Part shown: positions 1-8,817 of the stretch, piece by piece | How the letters are laid out: every line of letters starts with the position of its first letter | Numbering within the stretch: the first letter of the stretch is position 1 | DNA from: Clostridiaceae bacterium | GTDB taxonomy: Bacteria; Bacillota; Clostridia; DSM-8532 | Direction of reading: 5' to 3' | NCBI GenBank assembly: GCA_012521105.1 | Contig: JAAYNA010000039.1 | Location: 37,793 to 101,792 of the forward strand | DNA length: 64,000 nucleotides | Position numbers and translations under genes: made by a program | Notes under the pieces: generated by a model | Told to the model about the DNA's origin: nothing | Seen by the model: only the letters and a program-made list of their open reading frames with translations | Databases searched by the model: none

Positions 1-1115
1 AGCACCCAGTTATCATCTTCATAAGCAAACCAGACATTTCTGAACTCTATTTCTCCCCGGAGGCTTTCGCAGCCTGTTCCGGTGTTCAAATCCTCTACAT
101 TATCACTGATATCCATTATTTCAAATATTCTTTCTGAGGAAATAACAGCAGACTGCAGTCCTGTATATTTATCGGCAATTTCGTTTATTGGCTGAAAAAA
201 CTCGCGGACATACGAAATAAACGTATACAGCACACCGTATTCAAACGCTCCTGAGAGTATATCCCCCGCACATACCCAGATAAGGGATGCAATAGCCAGG
301 TTATTTATTACCTCCACTATGGGCCTTCCCAGGCTGTTTAGTATAACTTCCCTGAGACTTGATTCAAAATAATCCTTTTCAATTAAGTTGTACTCATCAA
401 ACTTCTGCTTTTCACGGTGAAAAATCTGGACTATTTTCATTCCGCTTATATTCTCGGCTAAAAAACCGTTTATCCTTCCTACGGCTCGTTTCATGCGTAT
501 AAAATTCTTTCTTGCGGCTTTTCTGTATATTACTGCGATGATTGCAATTATCGGAACAGTACATATGGCAACAACAGCCAAAGTTGTATTCATTGAAAAC
601 ATTACCCAAACTATCCCTATAATCATAACGGCATCCCGGAAGAGATTAATCAGCACACCTGAAAACAGCTCATTAAGTGCTTCAACATCGTTTGTAACCC
701 GTGTTAAAAGCCTTCCTGACGAAAAATGGTCGAAGAAAGTCATTTTCATTCTCTGAATTTTATTGAATAATTCGGTACGGAGCCTGTGCATTATATTTTG
801 GCCCACGTAATTTAAAAGAATGGTCTGGGAATAATTCAGTACAGCTCCAAGCAATATAAGACCAAAGAAGATAAAGCCAAGGCGGTTTATTGCTGCTGCA
901 TCGTATATTTCAGGTACCAGGTAATCATCAATTACTCGCTGCAGTACCCTTGGCTTAATAATGACCGTTGCGTTTATTGCAAAAGCCATAATGACGGCAA
1001 GAATAATATGTGGGATATAAGGTATAAAATAAGATAAGAGCCTTCCAACATTAGCTTTTTTACTGCAAATTTTGTCTTCACTTTTATCGTATCTTTTGCT
1101 ACCTAAGTCTGTCAT
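1..1115 (-). CDS. ABC exporter subunit, BmrD/YheH-like (3' part cut by window edge)
   Basis: This is the N-terminal ~371 residues of a type IV (MsbA-like) ABC exporter half-transporter; the gene runs off the left edge. The visible part is the transmembrane domain with helices near residues 25-50, 65-90, 140-185 and 240-300, and it ends just as the nucleotide-binding domain begins (the FRNVWFAYED stretch). Its ATG overlaps the stop of the upstream exporter gene by 4 bases (ATGA), so the two are translationally coupled. Family knowledge: such pairs (BmrC/BmrD, YheI/YheH) form heterodimeric drug exporters. The role as the second subunit is inferred from pairing; no Walker motifs are visible because of truncation. 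Confidence 0.85.
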   Translation of the reverse strand, partial: MTDLGSKRYDKSEDKICSKKANVGRLLSYFIPYIPHIILAVIMAFAINATVIIKPRVLQRVIDDYLVPEIYDAAAINRLGFIFFGLILLGAVLNYSQTILLNYVGQNIMHRLRTELFNKIQRMKMTFFDHFSSGRLLTRVTNDVEALNELFSGVLINLFRDAVMIIGIVWVMFSMNTTLAVVAICTVPIIAIIAVIYRKAARKNFIRMKRAVGRINGFLAENISGMKIVQIFHREKQKFDEYNLIEKDYFESSLREVILNSLGRPIVEVINNLAIASLIWVCAGDILSGAFEYGVLYTFISYVREFFQPINEIADKYTGLQSAVISSERIFEIMDISDNVEDLNTGTGCESLRGEIEFRNVWFAYEDDNWV

Positions 1116-2860
1116 TTCTCTGCCCCCATGTTTTCATCCGACTCTTCAGACTGGGACATATATAATTTGTAATATGCCCCTTTTTGGTCCATAAGTTCCT
1201 GATGAGACCCCTTTTCAATTATCCGGCCATCTTCAAGATAAATAATTCTATCAGCATTCATAACTGTTGAAACTCTGTGAGATATTATGATTCCGGTTCT
1301 GTGCTTCAAAATGTTCCTTATATTGCCCAGGACTTCATTTTCTGTTTCTGTATCAACAGCTGAAAGGCTGTCATCAAGAATTAATATGGATGGATTTTTT
1401 GCCAGGGCACGGGCAATTGTTACCCTTTGCCTCTGGCCACCCGAAAGTGTAATTCCACGCTCGCCAACAACGGTATCAAAGCCCTCGGGGAATTCAAGGA
1501 TATCGTCATAAACACCCGACATCCTTGCTGCTTCTTCAATTTCCTCATCGGTAATACCTTCGTGATAAAAGCCTATGTTACTTTTTATTGTTGTAGAGAA
1601 AAGGAAGTTGTCCTGGGGTACAAATCCAATTTTTTCTCTTAATGTTTCCAGAGATATTTGATTAATATCAATTTTATTAATGAAAATATGTCCATCGGGT
1701 ATTGGATACAACCTTAACAGGAGATTTGCAAGGGTTGTTTTTCCACTGCCGGTTTTACCTATGATACCAAGAGTAGAACCTGAAGGAATTGTAAGGTTTA
1801 TGTTTTTAAGTACAGGTATCTGTGTTTGTGGGTATGTAAATGTTAAGTTTTTTATTTCTATATCGTAGTCTTTAATCTCGCTTTCATCACCGTCTGAAAT
1901 ATCGCTTGTTTCACTGAATATATAATCAAGCCTTTTGGCTGAAGCCGCACCCCTTTGCCATATTTCAATAATTCTGCTGATATTTATAACCGGCCTCATG
2001 ATAGCAGCCATGTACGAGTTAAAAGCTATAAAATCACCAAGGGATATTGTACCTATTGCTACCAGTTTACTTCCGTAGATAATAAATAACAAAAAACTGA
2101 TACTGAAGCATACCTGAGTAACAGGACCAAGAGCACCTGAAACCCTGACCATTCGCATATGGGTTTTTACATTTTTCCTGCTTAACCGGGCAAACCCGGA
2201 CATTTCGTGTTTTTCCTGCGCAAAGGCCTTAACAACGCGAATACCCATAATATTTTCCTGAACCCTCTCAGAAATCATTGCAAAAGCCTTTTGCACTTTT
2301 TCAAATCGGCTTCGGATTGTCTTCCTGAGAAGTATCGTTACAATCACAACTATAGGTACAGGCCCCAATGCCATAAGCGTTAGAACCGGTTCAATTGTTC
2401 TCGCCATATAATAAACAGATACCGTGTTAATTAGCACTCCTTCAATTAATGCTACAAAGCCGAATCCGAAAACCCTTCGTATTGCATTTATATCATTTAT
2501 GGCATATGCAACAAGATCCCCTGTCCTGTGGTTATTATAAAAGTTAACAGGGAGTGTCTGAAGATGTGCAAAAAGCTTTCTTCTCAGATAGCTTTCAACA
2601 TGCCTGCAGTTACCAACAAGAAAATACCTCCAGCAAAAACGCAGCACAAACCCTAATACTGCAAGTCCAACCATTAAAAGAAGCTGAATACGGATCTCTT
2701 TAACTGTTCCCTGCCCTTTATTTAGCATATCTGTTACTTTTCCGAGCACTTTTGGAATACGAAGTGATATTATTGAAGCAGTAATTAAAATTATAATACC
2801 TGTTATGTAGGATAAAATACGTTCTTTTATAAAGTTTAGCAGAATTTTTCTAACTTCCAT
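1112..2860 (-). CDS. ABC exporter subunit, BmrC/YheI-like (TMD-NBD)
   Basis: 582-residue half-transporter with an N-terminal six-helix transmembrane domain (about residues 15-310) and a C-terminal ATPase domain. Walker A GKTGSGKT lies near residue 368, the signature LSGGQRQR near 473, and Walker B ILILDDSLSAVD near 490. The residue after the Walker B Asp is Asp instead of the catalytic Glu (LDDS), which is the degenerate-site hallmark of BmrC-type subunits in heterodimeric exporters. The length matches YheI/BmrC (about 585). It is followed with a 4-base overlap by the partner subunit. Substrates cannot be told from sequence; multidrug export is the family expectation. Confidence 0.9.
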   Translation of the reverse strand: MEVRKILLNFIKERILSYITGIIILITASIISLRIPKVLGKVTDMLNKGQGTVKEIRIQLLLMVGLAVLGFVLRFCWRYFLVGNCRHVESYLRRKLFAHLQTLPVNFYNNHRTGDLVAYAINDINAIRRVFGFGFVALIEGVLINTVSVYYMARTIEPVLTLMALGPVPIVVIVTILLRKTIRSRFEKVQKAFAMISERVQENIMGIRVVKAFAQEKHEMSGFARLSRKNVKTHMRMVRVSGALGPVTQVCFSISFLLFIIYGSKLVAIGTISLGDFIAFNSYMAAIMRPVINISRIIEIWQRGAASAKRLDYIFSETSDISDGDESEIKDYDIEIKNLTFTYPQTQIPVLKNINLTIPSGSTLGIIGKTGSGKTTLANLLLRLYPIPDGHIFINKIDINQISLETLREKIGFVPQDNFLFSTTIKSNIGFYHEGITDEEIEEAARMSGVYDDILEFPEGFDTVVGERGITLSGGQRQRVTIARALAKNPSILILDDSLSAVDTETENEVLGNIRNILKHRTGIIISHRVSTVMNADRIIYLEDGRIIEKGSHQELMDQKGAYYKLYMSQSEESDENMGAEK

Positions 2861-3121
2861 TTTGTCTCCCTTAAGCCAAGCAAAAAAAGATGAAGGATTG
2901 TCTGATAATTATTTCATTTTCTATATTATAAAATACAATTAAGTTTTTTCCATAGTTATGGTGAAATGTTCAGAACATTATGAATGTTAGGAATTTAATT
3001 GCAAAAGCAATTACCATTCCATATTACTAAACAGTGAATCAATTTTAAAAATGAAAGAGTGAAATTTTGACTTTCATATTATGATACTAAATCTGGCATG
3101 TAATTGGTTTTGCACACTCAG

Positions 3122-3232
3122 GAAACAGCTAAAGCTGCTGACTTCATTTAGAAACATCGTGAGTATCAGGAGCTCGATGGTGCAGGCTACATGTTCAAGA
3201 AAAACATGACCGCAATGCCATCGATGCTTTGA
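3122..3232 (+). pseudogene. Possible decayed coding remnant in the 2861-3243 gap
   Basis: The 383-base gap between the exporter and the HAD gene has no intact gene. One frame here reads ETAKAADF, a stop, then KHREYQELDGAGYMFKKN before decaying into another stop. The phrase around ELDGAGYMF resembles the N-terminal region of M16C-type (presequence-like) metallopeptidases, but the match is short and from memory. It may be a relic of a lost gene or chance. The rest of the gap is AT-rich with no other structure I can support. Confidence 0.18.
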
Positions 3233-3243
3233 AAAGATTTATG

Positions 3244-3897
3244 TTAAACACTTAAAATTTTCATAAGTTCCATGGGATCACTAATAACTGCATCAGCGCC
3301 TGCTCTGATTAATTCCTCCCTACTTCTGAAGCCCCATAAAGCTCCAACAGCATACATATCTGCATTCTTAGCTGTCTGTATATCAACATTACTGTCACCA
3401 ATATAAATACATTGTGAAGGCTCAACACCAAGCTTGTCAGCAATTAGCACAGCACCTGACCCATCGGGCTTTTTGGGGATGGAAGTTCTGCCTCCTACCA
3501 GATATGAAAAATAGCCTGGAAAGTATTTATCAACAATTAGTTTTGCTATGTCTTCATTCTTGTTTGTGTTAACACCAAGTTTTATATTTTTTTGTGACAG
3601 AGAATTCAGTAATTCAAAAATACCATCATAGACATACATTTGATAATCCCAGTTTTTTGAGTAGTCTTCAATCATATCGCGGTAATACTGCTCCAGTATT
3701 GAATCATCAGGGCAGTCAATCCCTGCTGCTTTTCTGACCAGTTCCTTAATTCCGTTTCCCACAAATGTTTTGCATTGATCTACATTTATCTTGTCCAGCC
3801 CATGTTTTTCAAGAACATTGTTAACCGAATGCATCAGAGCGTATATTGAATTAACCAGTGTTCCATCCATGTCAAAAATAACTGCTTTATATTTCAT
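3244..3897 (-). CDS. HAD-superfamily phosphatase (phosphoglycolate phosphatase/PpaX-like)
   Basis: 217-residue hydrolase of the haloacid dehalogenase superfamily. Motif I is VIFDMDGTLVNS at residues 7-18, with the nucleophile and general-acid Asp pair (DMD); a cap region follows. Motif II is GVNTNK near residue 108, the Lys-containing motif III is PKKPDGS near 142, and motif IV YIGDSNVDI near 165 supplies the Mg-binding Asp residues. Length and cap type fit Gph/PpaX/YhcW-like enzymes that dephosphorylate phosphoglycolate or small phosphometabolites; the exact substrate is not determinable. It is monocistronic: no neighbour lies in the same direction within 300 bases. Confidence 0.85.
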   Translation of the reverse strand: MKYKAVIFDMDGTLVNSIYALMHSVNNVLEKHGLDKINVDQCKTFVGNGIKELVRKAAGIDCPDDSILEQYYRDMIEDYSKNWDYQMYVYDGIFELLNSLSQKNIKLGVNTNKNEDIAKLIVDKYFPGYFSYLVGGRTSIPKKPDGSGAVLIADKLGVEPSQCIYIGDSNVDIQTAKNADMYAVGALWGFRSREELIRAGADAVISDPMELMKILSV

Positions 3898-4052
3898 GTC
3901 TTTTCTCCTTGTAAAATATTCTTATTATATTTAGTATCCATCAAATCTTAAATATTTACAATAGAATCCTCACTCTGTAATTCCGAAATCATTTGCCTGC
4001 CACGTTTATATGAGATTAGTTAAATATAAAAAAATGTATCCTGCCTTATAAC

Positions 4053-4081
4053 TTGACATATGCATACATTTATGCTATTTT
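4053..4081 (+). promoter_or_regulatory. Predicted sigma-A promoter of the erm leader
   Basis: A perfect -35 TTGACA (4053-4058) is followed after 17 bases by a weaker -10 TATTTT (4076-4081). Transcription would begin near 4088 and read through the leader peptide and attenuator into erm. Confidence 0.55.
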
Positions 4082-4124
4082 TTATTATTAATAGAATCAT
4101 ATATTTGGAGGCTTTTATACACCT

Positions 4125-4154
4125 ATGATCGGTTTTGCTCGTATTCGAAAATAA
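4125..4154 (+). CDS. Putative erm leader peptide (MIGFARIRK)
   Basis: Nine-codon ORF, ATG to TAA, encoding MIGFARIRK. It is preceded by GGAGG (4107-4111), though with a rather long 13-base spacing. It contains an Arg-Ile-Arg motif: known macrolide-dependent ribosome arrest peptides of Erm leaders (ErmDL, ErmQL and others) carry Arg/Lys-X-Arg/Lys. A ribosome stalled on these codons would cover the first arm of the terminator hairpin that starts two bases after the stop. The role is inferred from position and motif. Confidence 0.6.
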   Translation: MIGFARIRK

Positions 4155-4155
4155 T

Positions 4156-4214
4156 AGTGCACTGGAAAATAAGATAGCTTAATGTAGCCATCTTTATTTT
4201 GGTGCACTTTTTTT
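4156..4214 (+). terminator. Intrinsic terminator/attenuator between leader peptide and erm
   Basis: A long hairpin has outer arms AGTGCAC (4156-4162) and GTGCACT (4202-4208) and inner arms AAAATAAGATAGCT and AGCCATCTTTATTTT, nearly fully paired around a TAATGT loop. It is followed directly by T7 (4208-4214). It lies between the leader stop and the erm ribosome binding site, so it should terminate transcription unless a stalled ribosome prevents its first arm from pairing. Confidence 0.75.
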
Positions 4215-4245
4215 GATTACGAAAAATCGAAAGAGGTGTATTTTT

Positions 4246-5031
4246 ATGCCTAAAATCAGGAATAAGAGGAAAAAAGCTCCTGTTTGGGTTTCTCAAAACT
4301 TTTTAACCAGTTATAAAACTATAAACAGGATAATACGCAAAACAACGTTAAGCAATTATGACCATGTTATTGAAATCGGCCCAGGAAAGGGGCATATTAC
4401 CCGTAATCTCGTGAAATGCTGCAAATATGTTTCTGCAATTGAGATTGATGGGCGTCTGTATAATAAGCTGAAAGATAAATTTAAGCATACTGATAACGTT
4501 AAATTATATCGTTATGATTTTTTAAAGTGGAAGCTCCCTAAATCCGGAGATTACAAGGTTTTTTCAAATATACCCTTTTGTATTACTACGAGTATTGTAA
4601 AAAAACTTACCGAGTGTAAAAACGCGCCTGTAGAGACATGGCTTATAATGGAAAAAGGTGCTGCCAAACGCTTTATGGGGAAACCTTCCGAATCGTTACG
4701 TTCACTACTTCTCAAACCCAAGTTTGATGTGAATATAATTTACTATTTCAATCAACATGATTTCCATCCTAAACCCGGTGTAGATGTTGTATTGTTTCAT
4801 ATTAAGAAAAAACCGCAGCCAGATATACCTTTTAATCAATGGAAAGCTTATGAACATTTTATCACTGCAGCGTTTAAGCACGGCCTTCGCAGCTTATTTA
4901 CCCAAAATCAATTAATTAGAGCCTTTCACATTGCCGGTATAGAAAATGACGCAACACCTTCAGAAATTCTATATATACAATGGCTCTGCCTTTTTCGATG
5001 TTACCGGATATATGTGTTAAACAGAAAATAA
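4246..5031 (+). CDS. erm: 23S rRNA adenine-N6 methyltransferase, Erm family
   Basis: 261-residue rRNA methyltransferase predicted to dimethylate A2058 of 23S rRNA and confer macrolide-lincosamide-streptogramin B resistance. The entry motif SQNFL is at residues 16-20, the SAM-binding motif I IEIGPGKGH at 42-50, an acidic ribose-binding segment AIEID near 65, and the catalytic motif IV NIPF at 108-111. The start was chosen at ATG 4246, because AAAGAGGTG (4230-4238) lies 7 bases upstream; an in-frame TTG at 4213 would fall inside the terminator. The gene is isolated, on the opposite strand to its neighbours, and preceded by a leader-peptide attenuator, a layout typical of inducible erm genes. 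I could not assign an Erm letter class. Confidence 0.9.
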   Translation: MPKIRNKRKKAPVWVSQNFLTSYKTINRIIRKTTLSNYDHVIEIGPGKGHITRNLVKCCKYVSAIEIDGRLYNKLKDKFKHTDNVKLYRYDFLKWKLPKSGDYKVFSNIPFCITTSIVKKLTECKNAPVETWLIMEKGAAKRFMGKPSESLRSLLLKPKFDVNIIYYFNQHDFHPKPGVDVVLFHIKKKPQPDIPFNQWKAYEHFITAAFKHGLRSLFTQNQLIRAFHIAGIENDATPSEILYIQWLCLFRCYRIYVLNRK

Positions 5032-5111
5032 AGAAACATGCAAAGCCTGTATGCAACACCAAGTGCATATATGGCCTATCTCAAAAAGCAAATTAATTGC
5101 GTAATAAGGGA

Positions 5112-5138
5112 AAAGCCAGGGTGAGCAACCCTGGCTTT
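5112..5138 (-). terminator. Terminator hairpin between erm and the sugar operon
   Basis: Perfect 11-bp stem AAAGCCAGGGT/ACCCTGGCTTT with a 5-base loop. It lies between two convergent genes and could serve both. On the minus strand the stem runs into TTTT, so it most likely ends the sugar transport operon whose last stop is at 5157. Confidence 0.65.
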
Positions 5139-5156
5139 CTCCAGTTGAGCATGAGC

Positions 5157-6830
5157 TTATTTGTTGTTTTTGTAGTACTTATTTCCGTATTCTATAATTT
5201 CTCTTCCCCCCGCGTTCGACCATTTCTCAACCATTTCGTCCCATTGTTTGTCAAAATTATCGAAGTAGACAACAGATTTAAGCCATCCCTCGGCAAAAAT
5301 GCTTAAAAGTTTCTGCTCGTCGCCCAGGAGGTTATCATCAAATACGTTCATAAGAGGACTGGGTATGGAATAATTTGTGTTCATAATCTGCCAGTTCGCA
5401 AACTGACCTTTCGCCATATCTTCGGGCTGCCAGGCTTTTACATTCTTGAAGGCTTCGTCATAATCGAAATTGTACTCTTTTATTGGAATGTATGCGTATT
5501 CATAATAGTTAAAGCCTCCCCATGCCAGCGGATATAAATACCCGTTCTTTTGCGTGTCCCAATCCTTATCGCATTCAGCCTTATTTATGTAATAGATCCT
5601 GCCGCCGCTGCCGTTATCGGTGTAACCGGTAAAATGAATACCCTCTATACCATATTCGGTTAGCTCTCTTCCCTCGGGTGTAAGACTGTAGTCGAGCAAT
5701 TCAAGAACTTTTTCAGGATTTTTGCAGGTTATGGGTATAATATTTCCCCACCAATAACCTCCATTGTTCCCGGAATTGGCCGGTACACCGTTTTCACCAT
5801 TTAATGGCGGAAGAAACGTAATTTTCCATTCGGATTTACCGACATAAGTTTCTGGTTAAATACGTCGGGTATCGATGTCGGAGCAATACCGTATTTTCCA
5901 GCAGCAAAATCGTCTGACTCCGGCCCCTGCGCCGAATCTCTCTTAAGGCTCAGCCAGTCTTTGTTTATCAAGCCGTCTTTGATGGCTCTGGCTATGAATT
6001 TAGCTCCCTGTTTTGCAGCCTCGGAAGCCTCATAGCGTGTAACAGTTCCATCAGGCAACTCTACCCAATTCCCGGGCTCCAGCATTTACCGCATAAGCCC
6101 GCAGGATATATGAGAAAGTCTGTAATTCCGTCGGATCGGCATCTCCTCCTGCGCGGACATATAATCCATATGTATCATCTTTGCTGTTTTTATCCGGGTC
6201 ATCGTAAGTGAAAGCCCTGATTACGTCATAAAACTCATCTATATTGGTTGGAATATCCAGGCCCAGGTTATCAAGCCAATCCTGCCTGATTAGATAACCC
6301 CACTGCTGCGGACATAAGCCTAATGGCTTATAATATGCCTTCCCGTCAACTTTTAGTCCTTTATACATTTCAGAATTAACAACCGAACTAACATAGGGAT
6401 ATTTTCCATCTTTCAGGAATTCGTCATAGGATAGAATAAGCCCATTTCTCGCCCATTCGATAAGTGTTCTTCCGTGTTCGCAGTTTGCCATATCCAATTG
6501 CTCTCCTGATGCCATCATAATATTAAGTTTATTCGGAAATTGATCCCACGGTATGCTTACTATTTCCAGGTCAATATTCAGTCTCTTCTGCAGTTCCAAA
6601 AGTATTCTGTCTTTTTTCGGATCCTGTTCGTTCCCGGCCCTTGCCCATCGTATTGGCACAGGTGCATCGCTGTCGGTTTCTTTTACAGGTGATTTTGTGT
6701 CTTTTTCAGCTGGCCCTGCCGGGGTACTGTCTTTACTGCCAGTAGCAGTGCCACAGCCAGCTGCAAACATAAGGAGAATTAACAGAGAGATAAAAACCAT
6801 CGAAAACCTGACATAAAATTTTCTTTTCAC
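5157..6830 (-). pseudogene. Extracellular solute-binding lipoprotein, LplA-like, broken by two compensating frameshifts
   Basis: Sugar-binding lipoprotein of the ~550-residue LplA-like family, last gene of the operon below. It begins with a lipoprotein signal peptide ending in the lipobox FAAGC. The start is placed at GTG 6830, because AAGGAG (6839-6844) lies 8 bases upstream; a GTG at 6839 would overlap that site. The frame shifts near 6066 (one extra base around GGAGCCCGGG) and returns near 5816 (one base missing in the A-run of GGAAAATT). The middle segment, including GNWVELPDG and DFAAGKYGI, and the tail (NGENGVPANS to NKYYKNNK) look fully conserved. As written the protein ends early; with both indels repaired it is about 557 residues. 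Recent mutation or sequencing error are both possible. Confidence 0.8.
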
Positions 6831-6890
6831 TTTATACACTCCTTCACATTTATATTTTATACCATAATCCGCTTTACAGACGGATTATTT

Positions 6891-7757
6891 CTATTCCTTG
6901 ACAGCGCCAAGCATAATGCCTTTTGTGAAATATTTCTGAACGAACGGATATACGCACAATACAGGAATAATACCGATAATTATGCAGGCCATCTTAAACT
7001 GCTCGGGGTTTGACCCCACAGTTTGAACCCCTACCTGGGCGAGAACCATGTTTTGGATAATCATTTGCCTGAGCACAATCTGCAACGGGAACATTTTGTT
7101 TGAACTTATAAAAAGAGTGGCCATAAAATAATCATTCCAATACCCTACTGCATAAAAAAGGCTTATTGCGGCAATAACGGGTTTAGAAATCGGTATAATA
7201 ATCTTATACAGGATTTGAATATCGTTATACCCGTCTATTTTTGCCGATTCTTCAAGGCTCACAGGCAGGCCTGTGAAGTAATTTTTCATGATTATCAGGT
7301 TATATGTTGAAATTGCAACCGGTAAAGTGAGCGCCAGTATTGTATCGTTAAGCTTTAAGTTTCGAACGAGAATATAAAAAGGGACAAGCCCTCCGCTAAA
7401 AAACATCGTAAAAACCAAAATACGGAATAATATTGATCGCCCCGGAAGATCTTTTTTTGATAATGTATATGCTCCGCAGCATGTCAGAAACATACTCAAT
7501 GCAGTTCCCAAAACCGTTGTTTCCACCGATATTAATAATGCTCTTGCAATTCCTCCAATACTGTGGAAGGCTCTTTTATATTCGGCCAGGCTGAAACTTT
7601 TTGGTATCAGATGATATTGATCGGTAATATAGACCGTAGGGGAGGAAGTGGATATAACGAATATATGCCATACCGGTATCAATATTATCAGCGCAAAAAA
7701 TGTTAAAAACGTATATATCAGAAAACTGGCCAGACTAAATTTTTTCCTGAACAACAT
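6891..7757 (-). CDS. Carbohydrate ABC transporter permease, LplC-like
   Basis: Inner-membrane permease of the CUT1/LplC type with about six transmembrane helices. The cytoplasmic EAA loop EESAKIDGYNDIQILYKIII, near residue 190, contacts the shared ATPase. The start is placed at ATG 7757 after a GGGGG motif (7769-7773), giving 288 residues; a longer frame would overlap the upstream permease. It pairs with the preceding LplB-like permease and the following binding protein. No ATPase gene is in the operon, as is usual for these systems, which borrow an MsmK/UgpC-type ATPase encoded elsewhere. Confidence 0.9.
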   Translation of the reverse strand: MLFRKKFSLASFLIYTFLTFFALIILIPVWHIFVISTSSPTVYITDQYHLIPKSFSLAEYKRAFHSIGGIARALLISVETTVLGTALSMFLTCCGAYTLSKKDLPGRSILFRILVFTMFFSGGLVPFYILVRNLKLNDTILALTLPVAISTYNLIIMKNYFTGLPVSLEESAKIDGYNDIQILYKIIIPISKPVIAAISLFYAVGYWNDYFMATLFISSNKMFPLQIVLRQMIIQNMVLAQVGVQTVGSNPEQFKMACIIIGIIPVLCVYPFVQKYFTKGIMLGAVKE

Positions 7758-7782
7758 ATAATATAGAACCCCCTGTTTCTCA

Positions 7783-8742
7783 TTAATATATGCTTTCCTC
7801 GCCAAGCAGCTTCACAACATTGTTTGATATAAGCAGCAGTGCCGTGCAGATAACCGATCTGAAAAGTCCTGCAGCCGCGGCATAGCTGAATCTGATATCA
7901 GCCAGCGCAGTCCTGAAGATGTAAGTATCTAAAATATCACCGGTATCATAAACCAATGGGTTGTAGAAATTATAAACCTGATCAAAACCCCATGTCAGAA
8001 TTTGCCCTAAAGTCAGAATAAACATGATTACAATAGTGCTACGAATACCCGGCAGTGTTACATGCCACATCTGTAGCCAGCGTCCTGCTCCGTCAATTGT
8101 TGCAGCTTCATATAATTGAACATTTATGCCAGCAATTGCCGCAACATATATTACAGTCATCCATCCCGACTCTTTCCAGATATCAGTCAGGATAAGAACA
8201 CTGCGAAAAGAATCAGCTTTAGTCAAAACATCGGGAATCTGTACCCCCATAGCCGCGAACAATGTTGTCACCAATCCGGCTTCGGGACTGAAAATGGTAA
8301 TGAATATGGAAGCTACGATAACCCAGGATAAGAAGTGAGGCAAATAAATTATTGTCTGAATTGTCTTCCTGTATTTCATATGTCGCACTTCATTTAATAG
8401 TAACGCCAGTATAATTGAAAACGGGAACTCGGTAAGCATCCGGTAAACTGCTATTACAACCGTATTTGAAAATGCTCTGAGGAAGTAATCATCATTAAAC
8501 AGATCTCTGAAATTTTTAAGCCCCACAAACGGGCTGGCAAAAAAGCCCTTGCTCATTGTATAATCCTGGAATGCCATAATGATTCCATACATCGGTATAT
8601 AACAAAAAATTATGTACCAGACCAGTACCGGGATAAAAATCAAATACAGATATTTATATTTGATAACCTTTTTTAAAAGAGTCCCTGAGCGGGTATTATG
8701 TTTTTTAGCATTACCGGATGTGGATGAAATTTTCTGTGACAT
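7783..8742 (-). CDS. Carbohydrate ABC transporter permease, LplB-like
   Basis: 319-residue permease with six predicted helices and a conserved EAA loop, YEAATIDGAGRWLQMWHVTL, near residue 215. The start ATG 8742 follows AGGGGGA at a 6-base spacing; the TTG two codons upstream would sit on the ribosome binding site. It lies 75 bases after the sensor kinase stop and 25 bases before its partner permease. Family members import oligosaccharides from plant polymers; the substrate here is unknown. Confidence 0.9.
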   Translation of the reverse strand: MSQKISSTSGNAKKHNTRSGTLLKKVIKYKYLYLIFIPVLVWYIIFCYIPMYGIIMAFQDYTMSKGFFASPFVGLKNFRDLFNDDYFLRAFSNTVVIAVYRMLTEFPFSIILALLLNEVRHMKYRKTIQTIIYLPHFLSWVIVASIFITIFSPEAGLVTTLFAAMGVQIPDVLTKADSFRSVLILTDIWKESGWMTVIYVAAIAGINVQLYEAATIDGAGRWLQMWHVTLPGIRSTIVIMFILTLGQILTWGFDQVYNFYNPLVYDTGDILDTYIFRTALADIRFSYAAAAGLFRSVICTALLLISNNVVKLLGEESIY

Positions 8743-8817
8743 GCACAATCCCCCTGATTTATGTTTTGAATGGCTCTATTATAATTATATCCCGGGGGTA
8801 CTGTACTGAACATGACC

